Shown: positions 1 to 8,964 of the stretch, piece by piece | Numbering within the stretch: position 1 is the stretch's first letter | Layout of the letters: each line of letters begins with the position of its first letter | Assembly (NCBI RefSeq): GCF_001570565.1 | Contig: NZ_BBXE01000018.1 | Coordinates: 124,001 to 188,000, forward strand | Source of the DNA: Herbidospora yilanensis | GTDB lineage: Bacteria > Actinomycetota > Actinomycetes > Streptosporangiales > Streptosporangiaceae | Length of the DNA stretch: 64,000 bases | Direction: 5' to 3' | Position numbers and translations under genes: made by a program | The notes under the pieces: model-generated | What the model was told of the DNA's origin: nothing | Databases searched by the model: none | The model's input: only the letters and a program-made list of their open reading frames with translations

Positions 1-3000
1 CAGCGGCTCGCCGTCACCAACGGCGGCACCATCCCCGACCGGGGCCTGTTCGGCGTGTTCCTCGTAGGCGAGAAGGCGTCCCGGGTCGGGGAGCTCGACG
101 AGGAGATGGTGTACGAATCCCGCGTCGGCGACGTCTTCGTCCTGGGCGCCACCTCCTGGCGGATCGAAGACATCACGGCCGACCGGGTGCTGGTCTCCCC
201 CGCACCCGGCCTGCCGGGCAAGTTGCCGTTCTGGAAGGGCGACCCCCAGGGCCGTCCGGCCGAGCTGGGCCGGGCGATCGGCGCGTTCGTCCGGGAGCTG
301 GCCGGGGCCGGGCCGGCCGCCGCCGACCGCGTCCGCGAGGCCGGGCTCGACGAGTTCGCGACCGGGAACCTCATCGGCTATCTGGCGGAGCAGCGGGAGG
401 CGACGGGATACGTGCCCGACGACCGCACGCTGCTGGTCGAACGGTTCCACGACGAACTGGGCGACTGGCGGGTGATCATCCACTCCCCCTTCGGCGCGCG
501 GGTGCACGCGCCCTGGGCGCTGGCCATCGGGCGGCGGCTGCGGGAGCGCTACGGGATCGACGTGCAGGCCGTCCACTCCGACGACGGGATCATCCTGCGT
601 GTCCCCGACACCCTCGACGAGGCGCCGAGCGACGTCGCGGCGTTCGACCCGGAGGAGATCGAGCAGATCGTCACCGAGGAGCTCGGCGGATCGGCCCTGT
701 TCGCGGCCCGGTTCCGCGAATGCGCCGGGCGGTCGTTGTTGCTTCCGCGCCGCACCCCCGGGCGGCGCAGCCCTCTGTGGCAGCAGCGGCAGCGGTCGGC
801 GTCGCTGCTGGGCGTGGCGGCCAAGTACGCCGGCTTCCCGGTCGTGCTCGAGACGATGCGCGAGTGCCTGCAAGACGTGTTCGACGTGCCCGGCCTGGTG
901 CGGCTGATGCGCGACATCTCGGCGCGGCGGATCCGGGTGGTCGAGGTGGAGACCCGGCAGGCGTCGCCGTTCGCGGCGTCGCTGCTGTTCAACTACATCG
1001 GCGAGTTCATGTACGAGGGCGACGCCCCCCTCGCCGAGCGCCGGGCCCAGGCTCTGGCGCTCGACACCTCCCTGCTGGCCGAGCTGCTCGGGCAGGCCGA
1101 CCTGCGGGAGCTCCTCGATCCCGACGTGATCGCCGAGACCGAGCGCGAGCTGGCCCGGCTCGACCGCCCGCTGCGCGACACCGAAGACCTGGCCGACCTG
1201 CTCCGGTCCCACGGGCCGCTGCTCGCCGAAGACGTCGCCATCCGCGAAGGCGATCCCGGCTGGCTGGCCGAGCTGGAGCGGTCGCGGCGGGCGATCCAGG
1301 TGCGGGTCGCGGGCGTGCCGCAGTGGGCGGCGATCGAAGACGCCTGGCGGCTGCGCGACGCGCTCGGCGCGCCGCTGCCGGTGGGGGTGCCGCTGGAGTT
1401 CCTCGACGCGCCCGAGACGTCCGCCCGGCCCGATCCGCTGGGCGATCTGCTGTCCCGGCACGCCCGCACCCGCGGGCCGTTCCCGGCCTCGACGGCCGCC
1501 GCCCGGTTCGGGGTGGGGATCGCGGTGGTGTGCGACGCGCTGGCCCGGCTGGCGGCGTCCGGCCGGGTGGTGCCGGGCGAGTTCCGGCCCGGCGGACGGG
1601 GCGAGGAGTGGTGCGACGCCGGGGTGCTGCGGCTGCTGCGGCGGCGGTCGCTGGCCCGGCTGCGCAAGGAGGTCGAGCCGGTGCCGCCCGAGGCGCTGGC
1701 GATGTTCCTGCCCCGGTGGCACGGGATCACGGCCTACGAACCGCCGGGGGGCGCTTCCGGCGATGGGCGCCTCACGCGGTCCGGAGGCCGCCCCGAGCCG
1801 GGGTCGGCCGCCTCCCACCGCGCGATGGATTCGCTGGTCGCCGCCGTCGAGCGGTTGCAGGGGGCGGCCGTTCCGGCCTCGGCGCTGGAGACGCTGGTGC
1901 TGCCGGGGCGGGTGCCCGGATACTCGCCGTCGCTGCTCGACGAGCTGACCTCGTCGGGCGAGGTGCTCTGGGTGGGGCAGGGGGCGCTGCCGGGGGGCGA
2001 CGGGTGGGTGTCCCTCTACTTCGCCGACACCGCGCCGCTGCTGATGCCCGAGCCGGCCGAGATCACCGTGACGCCGGTCCACGAGGCCGTGCTCGATGTG
2101 CTGGCGGGCGGCGGGGCGCTGTTCTTCCGCGACCTGTCGAACCGGGTGGTGCACGACGGGATGCCCGACGACGCCACGCTGGCGGCGGCGTTGTGGGATC
2201 TGGTCTGGTCGGGACGGGTGACGGGCGACACGCTCGCGCCGCTGCGGGCCACGCTGGGAACCGGGAAACCGGCGCATCGTCCGGCGTCGCCGTCGCGGCG
2301 TCGCCGGGCCGTGCTGCCGACGCGGTCGGGGCCGCCGACGGTCGGGGGGCGGTGGTGGCTGCTGCCCGAACCCTCGGCCGAGGCGACGCCGCGGGCCCAG
2401 GCGCAGGCCGAGATGCTGCTCGAACGCCACGGCGTGGTGACACGCGGCGGGGTGACCGCCGAGCGGCTGCCAGGCGGGTTCGCCGCCGTCTACCAGGTGC
2501 TGCGGGCGTTCGAGGAGAGCGGGCGGTGCCGCCGGGGCTACTTCGTCGAGGGGCTGGGCGGGGCGCAGTTCGCGCTGCCGGGGGCCGTCGACCGGCTGCG
2601 GGCGTCCGACCGCAAGGAAGTCGAGGTGCCGGCCCCGGCGCCGGCCGAGGGGGAATACGTCGACCCGTGGACGGCCTGGCGTCCCCGCGAGACCGAGCGC
2701 GAGACGCCGAAGGCGACCGTGATGGCGGCGGCCGATCCGGCCAACCCGTTCGGGGCGGCGCTGCCGTGGCCCGACCGGGGTGGCGACGCCGGGCACCGTC
2801 CGGGGCGGAAGGCCGGAGCGCTCGTGGTGACCGTGGCGGGGCGGCTGGTGCTCTATGTCGAACGCGGCGGGAAGACGCTGCTGTCCTTCGGCGAAGACGA
2901 CCATCTGACCGTGGCGGTGGGGGCGTTGGCGGGGGCCGTGCGAGACGGGGCCCTGGGGCGGCTGACCGTCGAGCGGGCCGACGGCACGGCGATCAACGAC

Positions 3001-3072
3001 TCGCCTCTCGCGGCGGCGCTGGAGGCGGCCGGTTTCCACCCGACACCGCGAGGCCTGCGGATAAGGGGGTGA
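1..3072 (+). CDS. lhr: ATP-dependent helicase Lhr, 3' part (5' end outside window)
   Basis: Lhr-type superfamily 2 nucleic-acid helicase involved in DNA repair. The frame is open from base 1, beginning with residues that read AVTNGGTIPDRGLFGVFL, a block typical of Lhr at the end of the RecA2 domain and start of the winged helix. The N-terminal RecA domain with Walker A and DEAH box is therefore upstream of the window. About 1023 residues are present: winged-helix and beta-barrel region, then the long Lhr C-terminal domain seen in large actinobacterial Lhr (about 1500 residues in the family). A GTG at 55 is internal and is not the start. The protein ends at a TGA 46 bp before the next gene. 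The family assignment is by recognition of the conserved block and length. Confidence 0.88.
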   Translation, partial: QRLAVTNGGTIPDRGLFGVFLVGEKASRVGELDEEMVYESRVGDVFVLGATSWRIEDITADRVLVSPAPGLPGKLPFWKGDPQGRPAELGRAIGAFVRELAGAGPAAADRVREAGLDEFATGNLIGYLAEQREATGYVPDDRTLLVERFHDELGDWRVIIHSPFGARVHAPWALAIGRRLRERYGIDVQAVHSDDGIILRVPDTLDEAPSDVAAFDPEEIEQIVTEELGGSALFAARFRECAGRSLLLPRRTPGRRSPLWQQRQRSASLLGVAAKYAGFPVVLETMRECLQDVFDVPGLVRLMRDISARRIRVVEVETRQASPFAASLLFNYIGEFMYEGDAPLAERRAQALALDTSLLAELLGQADLRELLDPDVIAETERELARLDRPLRDTEDLADLLRSHGPLLAEDVAIREGDPGWLAELERSRRAIQVRVAGVPQWAAIEDAWRLRDALGAPLPVGVPLEFLDAPETSARPDPLGDLLSRHARTRGPFPASTAAARFGVGIAVVCDALARLAASGRVVPGEFRPGGRGEEWCDAGVLRLLRRRSLARLRKEVEPVPPEALAMFLPRWHGITAYEPPGGASGDGRLTRSGGRPEPGSAASHRAMDSLVAAVERLQGAAVPASALETLVLPGRVPGYSPSLLDELTSSGEVLWVGQGALPGGDGWVSLYFADTAPLLMPEPAEITVTPVHEAVLDVLAGGGALFFRDLSNRVVHDGMPDDATLAAALWDLVWSGRVTGDTLAPLRATLGTGKPAHRPASPSRRRRAVLPTRSGPPTVGGRWWLLPEPSAEATPRAQAQAEMLLERHGVVTRGGVTAERLPGGFAAVYQVLRAFEESGRCRRGYFVEGLGGAQFALPGAVDRLRASDRKEVEVPAPAPAEGEYVDPWTAWRPRETERETPKATVMAAADPANPFGAALPWPDRGGDAGHRPGRKAGALVVTVAGRLVLYVERGGKTLLSFGEDDHLTVAVGALAGAVRDGALGRLTVERADGTAINDSPLAAALEAAGFHPTPRGLRIRG

Positions 3073-3118
3073 TCGCCGCCTATGGTGAGGAAAGACACGG
3101 CCGACGCGAGGAGGCGTA

Positions 3119-4045
3119 ATGGCATGGACGGCTGCGGACATCGCCGATCTGTCGGGCAAGGGCGCGATCGTGACCGGCGCGAGCAACGGGCTCGGGCTCC
3201 TCGCGGCAGGTGAGCTGGCCCGGCGCGGCGCGAAGGTCGTCTTCGCGGTGCGCGACGTCACCAAGGGCGAGGCGGCCGCGGCGCGGGTGCGGTCCGCCGC
3301 CCCCAAGGCCGAGATCGTGGTGTCGCGGCTCGACCTGTCCGACCTGTCGTCCGTGCGCGACTTCGCCGGGCGGATGCCCGAGGTGTTCCCCAACGGGCTC
3401 GACATCCTGATGAACAACGCCGGTGTGATGGCGCTGCCCCGGCGGTTGTCGGCCGACGGCTACGAGATGCAGTTCGCGACCAACCACCTGGGGCATTTCG
3501 CGCTCACCGGGCTGCTGCTGTCGTCCCTGTTGCTGCGGCCCGCGCCGCGGGTGGTGACGGTGAGCTCGGGCATGCACAGGCGCGGGCGGATCGACTTCGA
3601 CGACCTCCACGGGAGCAGGCGCTACTCGCCCTACGGGGCCTACTCGCAGTCGAAGCTGGCGAACCTGCTGTTCGCCTACGAACTCCAGCGGCGGGCGGCG
3701 GCCACTCCCCTGTTGTCGCTGGCCGCGCATCCGGGCTATTCGGCGACCGGGCTCCAGGAGGCCGGGCCGCAGATGACGAAGAGCCGGGTCCAGGGGCTGA
3801 TCGTGCGGGCGGCGAACGCGGTCATGGCGCAGCGCGCCGAGATGGGCGTGTTGCCCCAGCTCTACGCGGCCACGGCGCCGGGTGTGCCGCGCGCGGGATA
3901 TTTCGGGCCTGACGGGCGCGGGGAGATGCGAGGGTATCCGAAGCTGGTCTCCAGCAGCGCGGCGTCACATGACGAGACAGCGGCCCGGCGGTTGTGGGAC
4001 GAGTCGGAGCAGATGACGGGCGTGCGATACAGCTTCGCGGGATGA
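3119..4045 (+). CDS. SDR family NAD(P)-dependent oxidoreductase
   Basis: A 308-residue short-chain dehydrogenase resembling the retinol-dehydrogenase/WW-oxidoreductase-like subgroup. The N-terminal Rossmann motif TGASNGLG, the NNAGVM motif and the catalytic YSQSK (Tyr-x-x-x-Lys) are all present, as is the DLSDLSS segment typical of this subgroup. The ATG start has a strong ribosome-binding site, GAGGAGG at 3108-3114, four bases upstream. It follows lhr in the same direction with a 46-bp gap and could be read through from it. The substrate cannot be predicted from sequence. The enzyme is soluble; no signal peptide or membrane segment is seen. Confidence 0.88.
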   Translation: MAWTAADIADLSGKGAIVTGASNGLGLLAAGELARRGAKVVFAVRDVTKGEAAAARVRSAAPKAEIVVSRLDLSDLSSVRDFAGRMPEVFPNGLDILMNNAGVMALPRRLSADGYEMQFATNHLGHFALTGLLLSSLLLRPAPRVVTVSSGMHRRGRIDFDDLHGSRRYSPYGAYSQSKLANLLFAYELQRRAAATPLLSLAAHPGYSATGLQEAGPQMTKSRVQGLIVRAANAVMAQRAEMGVLPQLYAATAPGVPRAGYFGPDGRGEMRGYPKLVSSSAASHDETAARRLWDESEQMTGVRYSFAG

Positions 4046-4158
4046 GCCGGACACTCCTCGCCACGGCCGGTTCCGCGGCGTGAGCCACGACGCTCCTCGT
4101 CACGACCGGTTTCGCGCGGTGAGGCCGGGCGCTCCTCGCCAGGGCCGGTTTCGCGTCA
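4043..4158 (+). repeat. three imperfect tandem repeats of about 39 bp
   Basis: Three copies start at 4043, 4081 and 4120. Each begins TGAG, has the core CTCCTCG and ends with a CGGTT(C/T)CGCG block. The first copy contains the stop codon of the dehydrogenase gene. The copies differ at several positions and lie in the 166-bp gap before the VOC gene. No function is apparent; slippage duplication of the gene end is the simplest explanation. Confidence 0.7.
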
Positions 4159-4211
4159 TCGCGAGACACCGGCCGTTGACCTGGGCACACACCGTCGGTT
4201 GACTGCGGTGG

Positions 4212-4640
4212 GTGAAAGCCAATCGGTCCATTCCGTCCGCCGCGGTCATCCCCGTCCTGATCTATCCCGATGTCCGGGAGGCGGTCGCCTGGCTCACTGG
4301 GGCGTTCGGCTTCGAGGAGCGGGTGCGGATCGGCGAGAACCACCGCTCCCAGCTTCGCCACGGCGATGGAGCGCTGATCATCGCTGACGTGCGCGGCGAG
4401 CGGAGGCCCCCACGCCCAGGAGAGGTGACCCATTCGGTCACCGTGCGCGTGGAGGACGCCATGGCGCACTGCGAGCACGCCCGGGCCTTCGGCGCGCGCA
4501 TCCTCATGGAGCCCACCGATTTCGAGTACGGCGAGCGGCAGTACGCCGCCGAGGATCTCGCCGGCCACCACTGGACCTTCTCCGAGACGCTCGACGACGT
4601 CGCTCCCGAGGAATGGGGCGGGCAGACCGTCACTCCGTAG
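4212..4640 (+). CDS. VOC (glyoxalase/bleomycin-resistance fold) protein
   Basis: A 142-residue protein of the vicinal-oxygen-chelate superfamily. It has the beta-alpha-beta-beta-beta arrangement: an N-terminal VIPVLIYPDVREAVAWL strand and helix with GFEE, a central VTVRVEDAMAHCEHARAFGA and a C-terminal AAEDLAGHHWTFSE. That is the pattern of small VOC proteins annotated as glyoxalase or antibiotic-binding proteins. Glu and His residues suitable for metal binding are present, but the ligand is not predictable. The start is GTG with no clear Shine-Dalgarno sequence. The 3' end overlaps the convergent E2 gene by 11 bp. Confidence 0.75.
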   Translation: MKANRSIPSAAVIPVLIYPDVREAVAWLTGAFGFEERVRIGENHRSQLRHGDGALIIADVRGERRPPRPGEVTHSVTVRVEDAMAHCEHARAFGARILMEPTDFEYGERQYAAEDLAGHHWTFSETLDDVAPEEWGGQTVTP

Positions 4641-5709
4641 CGGTCAGGGCCCTGGTCTCCCGCTGGAGGGCGTTGAGGAAACGGGCGGCGTCGCGGCCGT
4701 TGATCAGGCGGTGGTCGTAGGCCAGGCCGATGTGGGCCACCTGCCGCGATCTCACCTCGGTCCCGTCCAGGTAGAGGACCTCCCGGGGAGCCGTCACGGC
4801 CAGCGCGCAGGCGGTCCCGGGGAAGATGAACGGGATGGCCAGGGTGATGCCGCCGTCGTGGTGGAGGGTGACGGCGATGTTCGCGCCGGCCAGGTCGGCG
4901 GCGCTGAAATCGCCCTTCATCGCGGCGACGCGATATTCCATCAGCCTGGTCGCGACCTCCTGGAGCGTCTTGGTTCCGGCGTCGTGGACGACCGGGACGT
5001 ACAGGCCGTCGCCGGTGTCGAAGGTGACGCCGACGTTGGCGGTCTCCGCGAGCACCGCCTTGGTGCGGTCGTCGCCGAGGGTGGCGAAGAACAGCGGGAA
5101 CTCGGTGTGGAGTCTGGCCACGGCCATGACGAAGAGCTCGGCCAGGCCGACGGGGCGGCGGACCTGTTTCGTCAGCCGGCGGGTGGCGGCGAGTTCCTCG
5201 TCGAGAGCCATGTCGAGGACGGCGTAGGCCGCGGGGATGGTGGAGTGCGAGAGCGTGACCGCCCGGCCGACGGCCTGCTGCACCTTCGACAACGGGGCGG
5301 TGGCGACGGAACTCTCCGCGGCCAGCCGCTCGACGTCGGCCCGCCGGACGACGTTGACGCCCAGGGTGCCGACCTGCTCTTCGGTCACGCCGAGTTCGTC
5401 CATGGCCGCCCGCGCGGGCGCGGTGATCACCGGGCCGGTACGGCTCTCCGGCGTCACCGGAGACTCGATCGGCGCGGGGGCCGGGGCCGACGAGCCGATG
5501 GTCGCCAGCAGGTCGCCCGGGGCGCAGTCGGCCATCAGGGCGACCTCCTGCCGCAACACTCCCGTCGCGTCGGCCGTCACCTCCTCGGCCGACTTGGAGG
5601 TCTCCAGGACGGCCACCGGGTCGCCCTCCTTGACCTCGGTCCCCGTCGCCACCAGCCATTCGACCAGGACGTAGGTGTCGTCGTTGTTGTTGAGCTTGGG
5701 GACCTTCAC
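4630..5709 (-). CDS. 2-oxoacid dehydrogenase E2-like dihydrolipoyl acyltransferase
   Basis: A 359-residue E2 acyltransferase: lipoyl domain (about 1-75, lipoylation motif ETSKS with Lys39), a linker with proline and alanine, a peripheral subunit-binding domain (about 115-155), and a catalytic acyltransferase domain ending in YDHRLINGRD (His333, Asp340). Known E2 enzymes move an acyl group from lipoamide to CoA. The GTG start overlaps the E1beta stop by 4 bp, so it is translationally coupled as the last gene of a five-gene operon that begins with adenylation and condensation-carrier genes. No E3 (lipoamide dehydrogenase) gene is present, so E3 would have to act from elsewhere. It could equally be an ordinary branched-chain, pyruvate or acetoin E2; the operon context argues for a biosynthetic role. 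Confidence 0.88.
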   Translation of the reverse strand: MKVPKLNNNDDTYVLVEWLVATGTEVKEGDPVAVLETSKSAEEVTADATGVLRQEVALMADCAPGDLLATIGSSAPAPAPIESPVTPESRTGPVITAPARAAMDELGVTEEQVGTLGVNVVRRADVERLAAESSVATAPLSKVQQAVGRAVTLSHSTIPAAYAVLDMALDEELAATRRLTKQVRRPVGLAELFVMAVARLHTEFPLFFATLGDDRTKAVLAETANVGVTFDTGDGLYVPVVHDAGTKTLQEVATRLMEYRVAAMKGDFSAADLAGANIAVTLHHDGGITLAIPFIFPGTACALAVTAPREVLYLDGTEVRSRQVAHIGLAYDHRLINGRDAARFLNALQRETRALTATE

Positions 5710-6683
5710 TTGAGGGACTCCAGGACCGTGTCGTGGATGGTGGTTTCGGTCAGCAGGACGGCACGTTCCAGGTGGCTCGCCGTCGGGATGATGCTGTCGG
5801 CCGAGTGGGCCAGCGCGACCGGGTTGCGCAGCACGCCCCACAACTCCCGGTGCAGCACGTGGGCGACCTCGGCGCCCCACGTCCCCCCGGCGGTGCTCTC
5901 CTCGGCGACCACCACCGACCTGGCCTCGCGCGCCACGGCCACCAGCGGGGCCGCGTCGAGGGGGTGGAGGCGGGAGGGCACGAGCAGGGTGCAGACGATC
6001 TCCTGTTCCAGCAGGAGGCGGCGCATGGCGGCGAGGGCGCGGTGGGTGACGCCGCCGGGGGCGATGATCACGCAGTCGGGCGGGGTGTCGACGTGGACGC
6101 GGGCCAGGCCGTCGGTGAGGTCCCAGGTGAACAGGTCGTCCACCTCGTGCATGCGCTTGGTGTAGAGGACCTTGTCCTCGAAGAAGACGCAGGGGCGCTC
6201 GGCGGCGATCATCTGGGTGAAGACGGCGTGGTTGTCGTGCAGGGGGGACATCTCGTAGACGTCGAGGCCGGGCACGCCGATGAAGTGTTTCTGCAGGCTC
6301 TGGCTGTGGGTGGGACCGTAGCCCCGGCCGCCGCCGGTGGGCAGGCGGACGATGAGGCGCATCGGGACGCGGGTGCCGTACATGGAGACGGACTTGGCGG
6401 CGAAGTTCACGATCTGGTCGAACGCCAGTGTGACGAAGTCGCTGAACATGATCTCGACGATCGCGGTGTCGCCGCACAACGCCAGGCCCGCCCCGACGCC
6501 GGTGATGGCCGATTCGCTGATCGGGGTGGTGATGACCCGCGAGGGGAAGCGCGTCGAGAGGCCGCGGGTGGCTTTGAAGGCGCCGCCGTAGGGGTCCAGG
6601 AGGTCCTCCCCGAGGAGGAAGGCCCTCGGGTTCGCGGCGAGCACCTCGTGCAGCGCGTGGTTGAGGTTCTCCACGACTCTCAT
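5706..6683 (-). CDS. 2-oxoacid dehydrogenase E1 beta subunit
   Basis: A 325-residue transketolase-like E1 beta subunit, the partner of E1alpha in a thiamine-diphosphate 2-oxoacid decarboxylase or dehydrogenase. It contains LLGEDLLDPYGGAF near the N terminus (the conserved Glu that activates the cofactor lies in this type of block), PISESAITGVGAGLA, the pyrimidine-binding FSDFVTLAFDQIVNFAAK and a C-terminal transketolase domain. The start is taken as the ATG at 6683, which overlaps the E1alpha stop by 4 bp (ATGA); an upstream in-frame ATG at 6713 would add ten residues inside E1alpha. Length fits acetoin/pyruvate-type E1beta (about 325). Confidence 0.9.
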   Translation of the reverse strand: MRVVENLNHALHEVLAANPRAFLLGEDLLDPYGGAFKATRGLSTRFPSRVITTPISESAITGVGAGLALCGDTAIVEIMFSDFVTLAFDQIVNFAAKSVSMYGTRVPMRLIVRLPTGGGRGYGPTHSQSLQKHFIGVPGLDVYEMSPLHDNHAVFTQMIAAERPCVFFEDKVLYTKRMHEVDDLFTWDLTDGLARVHVDTPPDCVIIAPGGVTHRALAAMRRLLLEQEIVCTLLVPSRLHPLDAAPLVAVAREARSVVVAEESTAGGTWGAEVAHVLHRELWGVLRNPVALAHSADSIIPTASHLERAVLLTETTIHDTVLESLK

Positions 6684-7552
6684 GCGCCCCGCCTCACGGC
6701 TTGTCGGCCCCACGTCGACAGGGGGCGTGCCTTGACCTCACGGACGACGGAGCCGACCAGGTCGCGGGCGCGGGCGTCCGCCTCCGCGAACCCGGTCACG
6801 TCGGACATGTCGCGATACCAGTCGCGGAGCTCGGAGACGCCCGACCGGGTGTCGTCGCCCTTGCTGTGCGGGCCCAGCCGGTTGACGGCGAACTCCACCA
6901 CCAGCGGGGAGCCGGTCCGCACCGCGGCCACCAGAGGGGTCAGCACGGTCCGGATCGCGGAGACGTCGTCGGCGGGCAGGGCCGTGTGCGCGACCCCGAA
7001 GGCCGCGCAGCGTGCCCCGATGGTGCCCGACATGGCCAGTTCGGTCGGCGTGGTCTGCGCGATGCCGTTGTGCTCGACCACGACCAGCAGCGGCAGCCCC
7101 CACAACGCGGCCAGGTTGAGGGACTCGTAGACCGCGCCCTCGCCCCACGTGCCGTCCCCGATGTAGGCGCACGCCAGGGCGCCGGAGCCGCGCAGGTGCA
7201 GGGCCGCGCCGACGGCCACCGGCAGGCTCTCGCCCTGGACGCCCGTCGACAGGTAGCCCTCGCGCAGGATGTGCTGGCTGCCGCCGACGCCGTCGCAGAC
7301 CGCGCCCTCGCGGCCCATGATCTCGGCCAGCAGGCCGGCGGGGTCGTCGAAGCGGGCCAGGTAGTGGCCGTGGCCGCGATGGTTGCTGAAGACGTGGTCG
7401 TCCGGGCCCAGCAGCGGCGCCAGCGCCACGGGGACGATCTCCTGGCCCAGGCAGGTGTGGGTGGTGCCGTTCAGCTCGCCCTTCGCGAACAGGTCGAGCA
7501 GGGCGCGCTCGAAGTGGCGGATGAGCAGGAGCCGGTCGAGATCGGTGGTCAC
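6680..7552 (-). CDS. 2-oxoacid dehydrogenase E1 alpha subunit (thiamine diphosphate)
   Basis: A 290-residue thiamine-diphosphate-binding subunit, short for the family (about 320-400), as in the acetoin-dehydrogenase-like group. The cofactor motif is complete: GDG at 132-134 and the closing Asn at 162. The conserved N-terminal THTCLGQE and the SNHRGHGHYL segment with the His pair used in E1 catalysis are present. GTG start with a 4-bp overlap with the condensation-carrier gene upstream. The 2-oxo acid substrate is unknown. With E1beta and E2 it should decarboxylate a 2-oxo acid and produce an acyl thioester, or a carboligation product if the acyl anion is captured. Confidence 0.9.
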   Translation of the reverse strand: MTTDLDRLLLIRHFERALLDLFAKGELNGTTHTCLGQEIVPVALAPLLGPDDHVFSNHRGHGHYLARFDDPAGLLAEIMGREGAVCDGVGGSQHILREGYLSTGVQGESLPVAVGAALHLRGSGALACAYIGDGTWGEGAVYESLNLAALWGLPLLVVVEHNGIAQTTPTELAMSGTIGARCAAFGVAHTALPADDVSAIRTVLTPLVAAVRTGSPLVVEFAVNRLGPHSKGDDTRSGVSELRDWYRDMSDVTGFAEADARARDLVGSVVREVKARPLSTWGRQAVRRGA

Positions 7553-8964
7553 CTGACGGCCGGTTCCGCCTCGCGGATCGCCTGGACGACGCCCGCGATG
7601 GTCGGGGTGTCGAAGAAGACGTCCAGGGGGACCTCGACGCCGAGGCGTTTGCGCATGCGGGCGATGATCTGGGTGATGGTCAGGGAGTGCCCGCCGAGGT
7701 CGAACAGGTCCTCCTCGTCGCCGATCTCGTCGATGCCCAGCACTTCCTGCCAGATCTCGCGGACGGCGTCGTCCAGGCCGGACGCCTGTGGGGTGCCGTC
7801 CACCGGGCTTTCGGGGTTGTTCATGATGGTGAGAAGGTCCTCCGCTATCCGGGCGACGTCCGGCTCCGTGCCGGAGCCGGCGCCGTACTGCATGATCACG
7901 TAGAGGCCGTCGGGGTGGTCGACGGCCTGGAGGTGCAGGGTGCTGCGTACGGAATGGTTGAAGGCGGCCCAGTCGACCGTGGTCTTCACGCCGGTGAAGA
8001 CCGGGTCGGGGCGCCGTTTGCGGTAGCTGACGGAGACCTGGGCGAGGGCGGTGCGCGGGCGCACTCCCCTGACGGCGCGGGCGTAGGGCACGTGCCGGAA
8101 GCGGTACATCTCGCGCAGGTCGTGGTGGAGGGTCCGGGCGACGTCGGCGACGGTGCCCGCCGGCGCGACGGTGACGGGGAGCTCGTTGACGAACAGGCCG
8201 ATGTTGTCGCGGACGTCCGGGACCCGGGTGGACAGGTCGACGGCGAGGGTCGGGGCCGGGTCGCCGTAGCGGTGCAGCAGGGTGTGGACGGAGGCCAGGA
8301 AGAGCTCGAAGCGCGAGACGCCGGGCAGGTCGGGCATCCGGCCGCGGAAGGTGTGCACCGCCCCTTCGGCGGCCCCGCGTCCGGCCGTGGCCAGGCCGGG
8401 CAGCGGCGTGGCCTCTCCGGGTGGCCGCGCCGCCCAGTAGGCCTTCGCCTCGTCGAGGTCGTCGCGGACCCGTTCGCGTTCCCCTTCGGCGAAGCTCGCG
8501 TACGACATGCCGAGCCGGGGCCGCGACTCGCCGTTGTAGAAGTCGGCCAGGTCCCTGACCAGGATGTCCTTCGACTCGCCGTCGAACACCAGGTGGTGCG
8601 CGACGAACACCAGCGCGTGCCGCTCGGGGCCCAGCTTGGCGAGGGTGAACCGGGCGAGCGGCCCGTTCTCGACGTCGAAGGGCCGCAGGGTCTCCTCGCG
8701 TACGAGCTCATGAAGGTCGCCGGCGACGGTCAGCCGGATCGGCGGGCGTTGTCCGGGCACCATCACGGGCAGCCCGTCGACCTCGGCGACCGCGCTGGAC
8801 AACACCGCGTGCCGCCGGACGACCGCCGCACAGGCCTGGTGGAGCGCGCACGCGTCGAGCCGTCCCTCGAAGTCGACGACCAGCGGCATGTGGTAGGCGG
8901 TCCGGGCCCGTCCCATCCGCTCGGTGATCCACATCCCGGTCTGCGCGAACGACGCCTCGGTCAT
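7549..8964 (-). CDS. Condensation domain - carrier protein didomain (NRPS C-T)
   Basis: A 471-residue two-domain protein. Residues 1-380 form an NRPS condensation domain with the active-site motif HHLVFDG at 123-129. Residues 395-471 form a peptidyl or acyl carrier domain with LFDLGGHSL; Ser427 is the phosphopantetheine attachment site. There is no adenylation domain; the gene just upstream encodes a free adenylating enzyme. The ATG at 8964 overlaps that gene's stop by 4 bp; the longer open frame in this region would run back into the adenylating gene and is not used. It probably joins a carrier-bound acyl donor to an acceptor in assembly of the cluster product. Confidence 0.88.
   Translation of the reverse strand: MTEASFAQTGMWITERMGRARTAYHMPLVVDFEGRLDACALHQACAAVVRRHAVLSSAVAEVDGLPVMVPGQRPPIRLTVAGDLHELVREETLRPFDVENGPLARFTLAKLGPERHALVFVAHHLVFDGESKDILVRDLADFYNGESRPRLGMSYASFAEGERERVRDDLDEAKAYWAARPPGEATPLPGLATAGRGAAEGAVHTFRGRMPDLPGVSRFELFLASVHTLLHRYGDPAPTLAVDLSTRVPDVRDNIGLFVNELPVTVAPAGTVADVARTLHHDLREMYRFRHVPYARAVRGVRPRTALAQVSVSYRKRRPDPVFTGVKTTVDWAAFNHSVRSTLHLQAVDHPDGLYVIMQYGAGSGTEPDVARIAEDLLTIMNNPESPVDGTPQASGLDDAVREIWQEVLGIDEIGDEEDLFDLGGHSLTITQIIARMRKRLGVEVPLDVFFDTPTIAGVVQAIREAEPAVR

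Noticed and set aside
4630-6477. A 615-residue open frame extending the E2 gene upstream
   Set aside because: Residues before the GTG at 5709 are Arg/Pro-rich shadow of E1beta; the lipoyl domain begins at that GTG.
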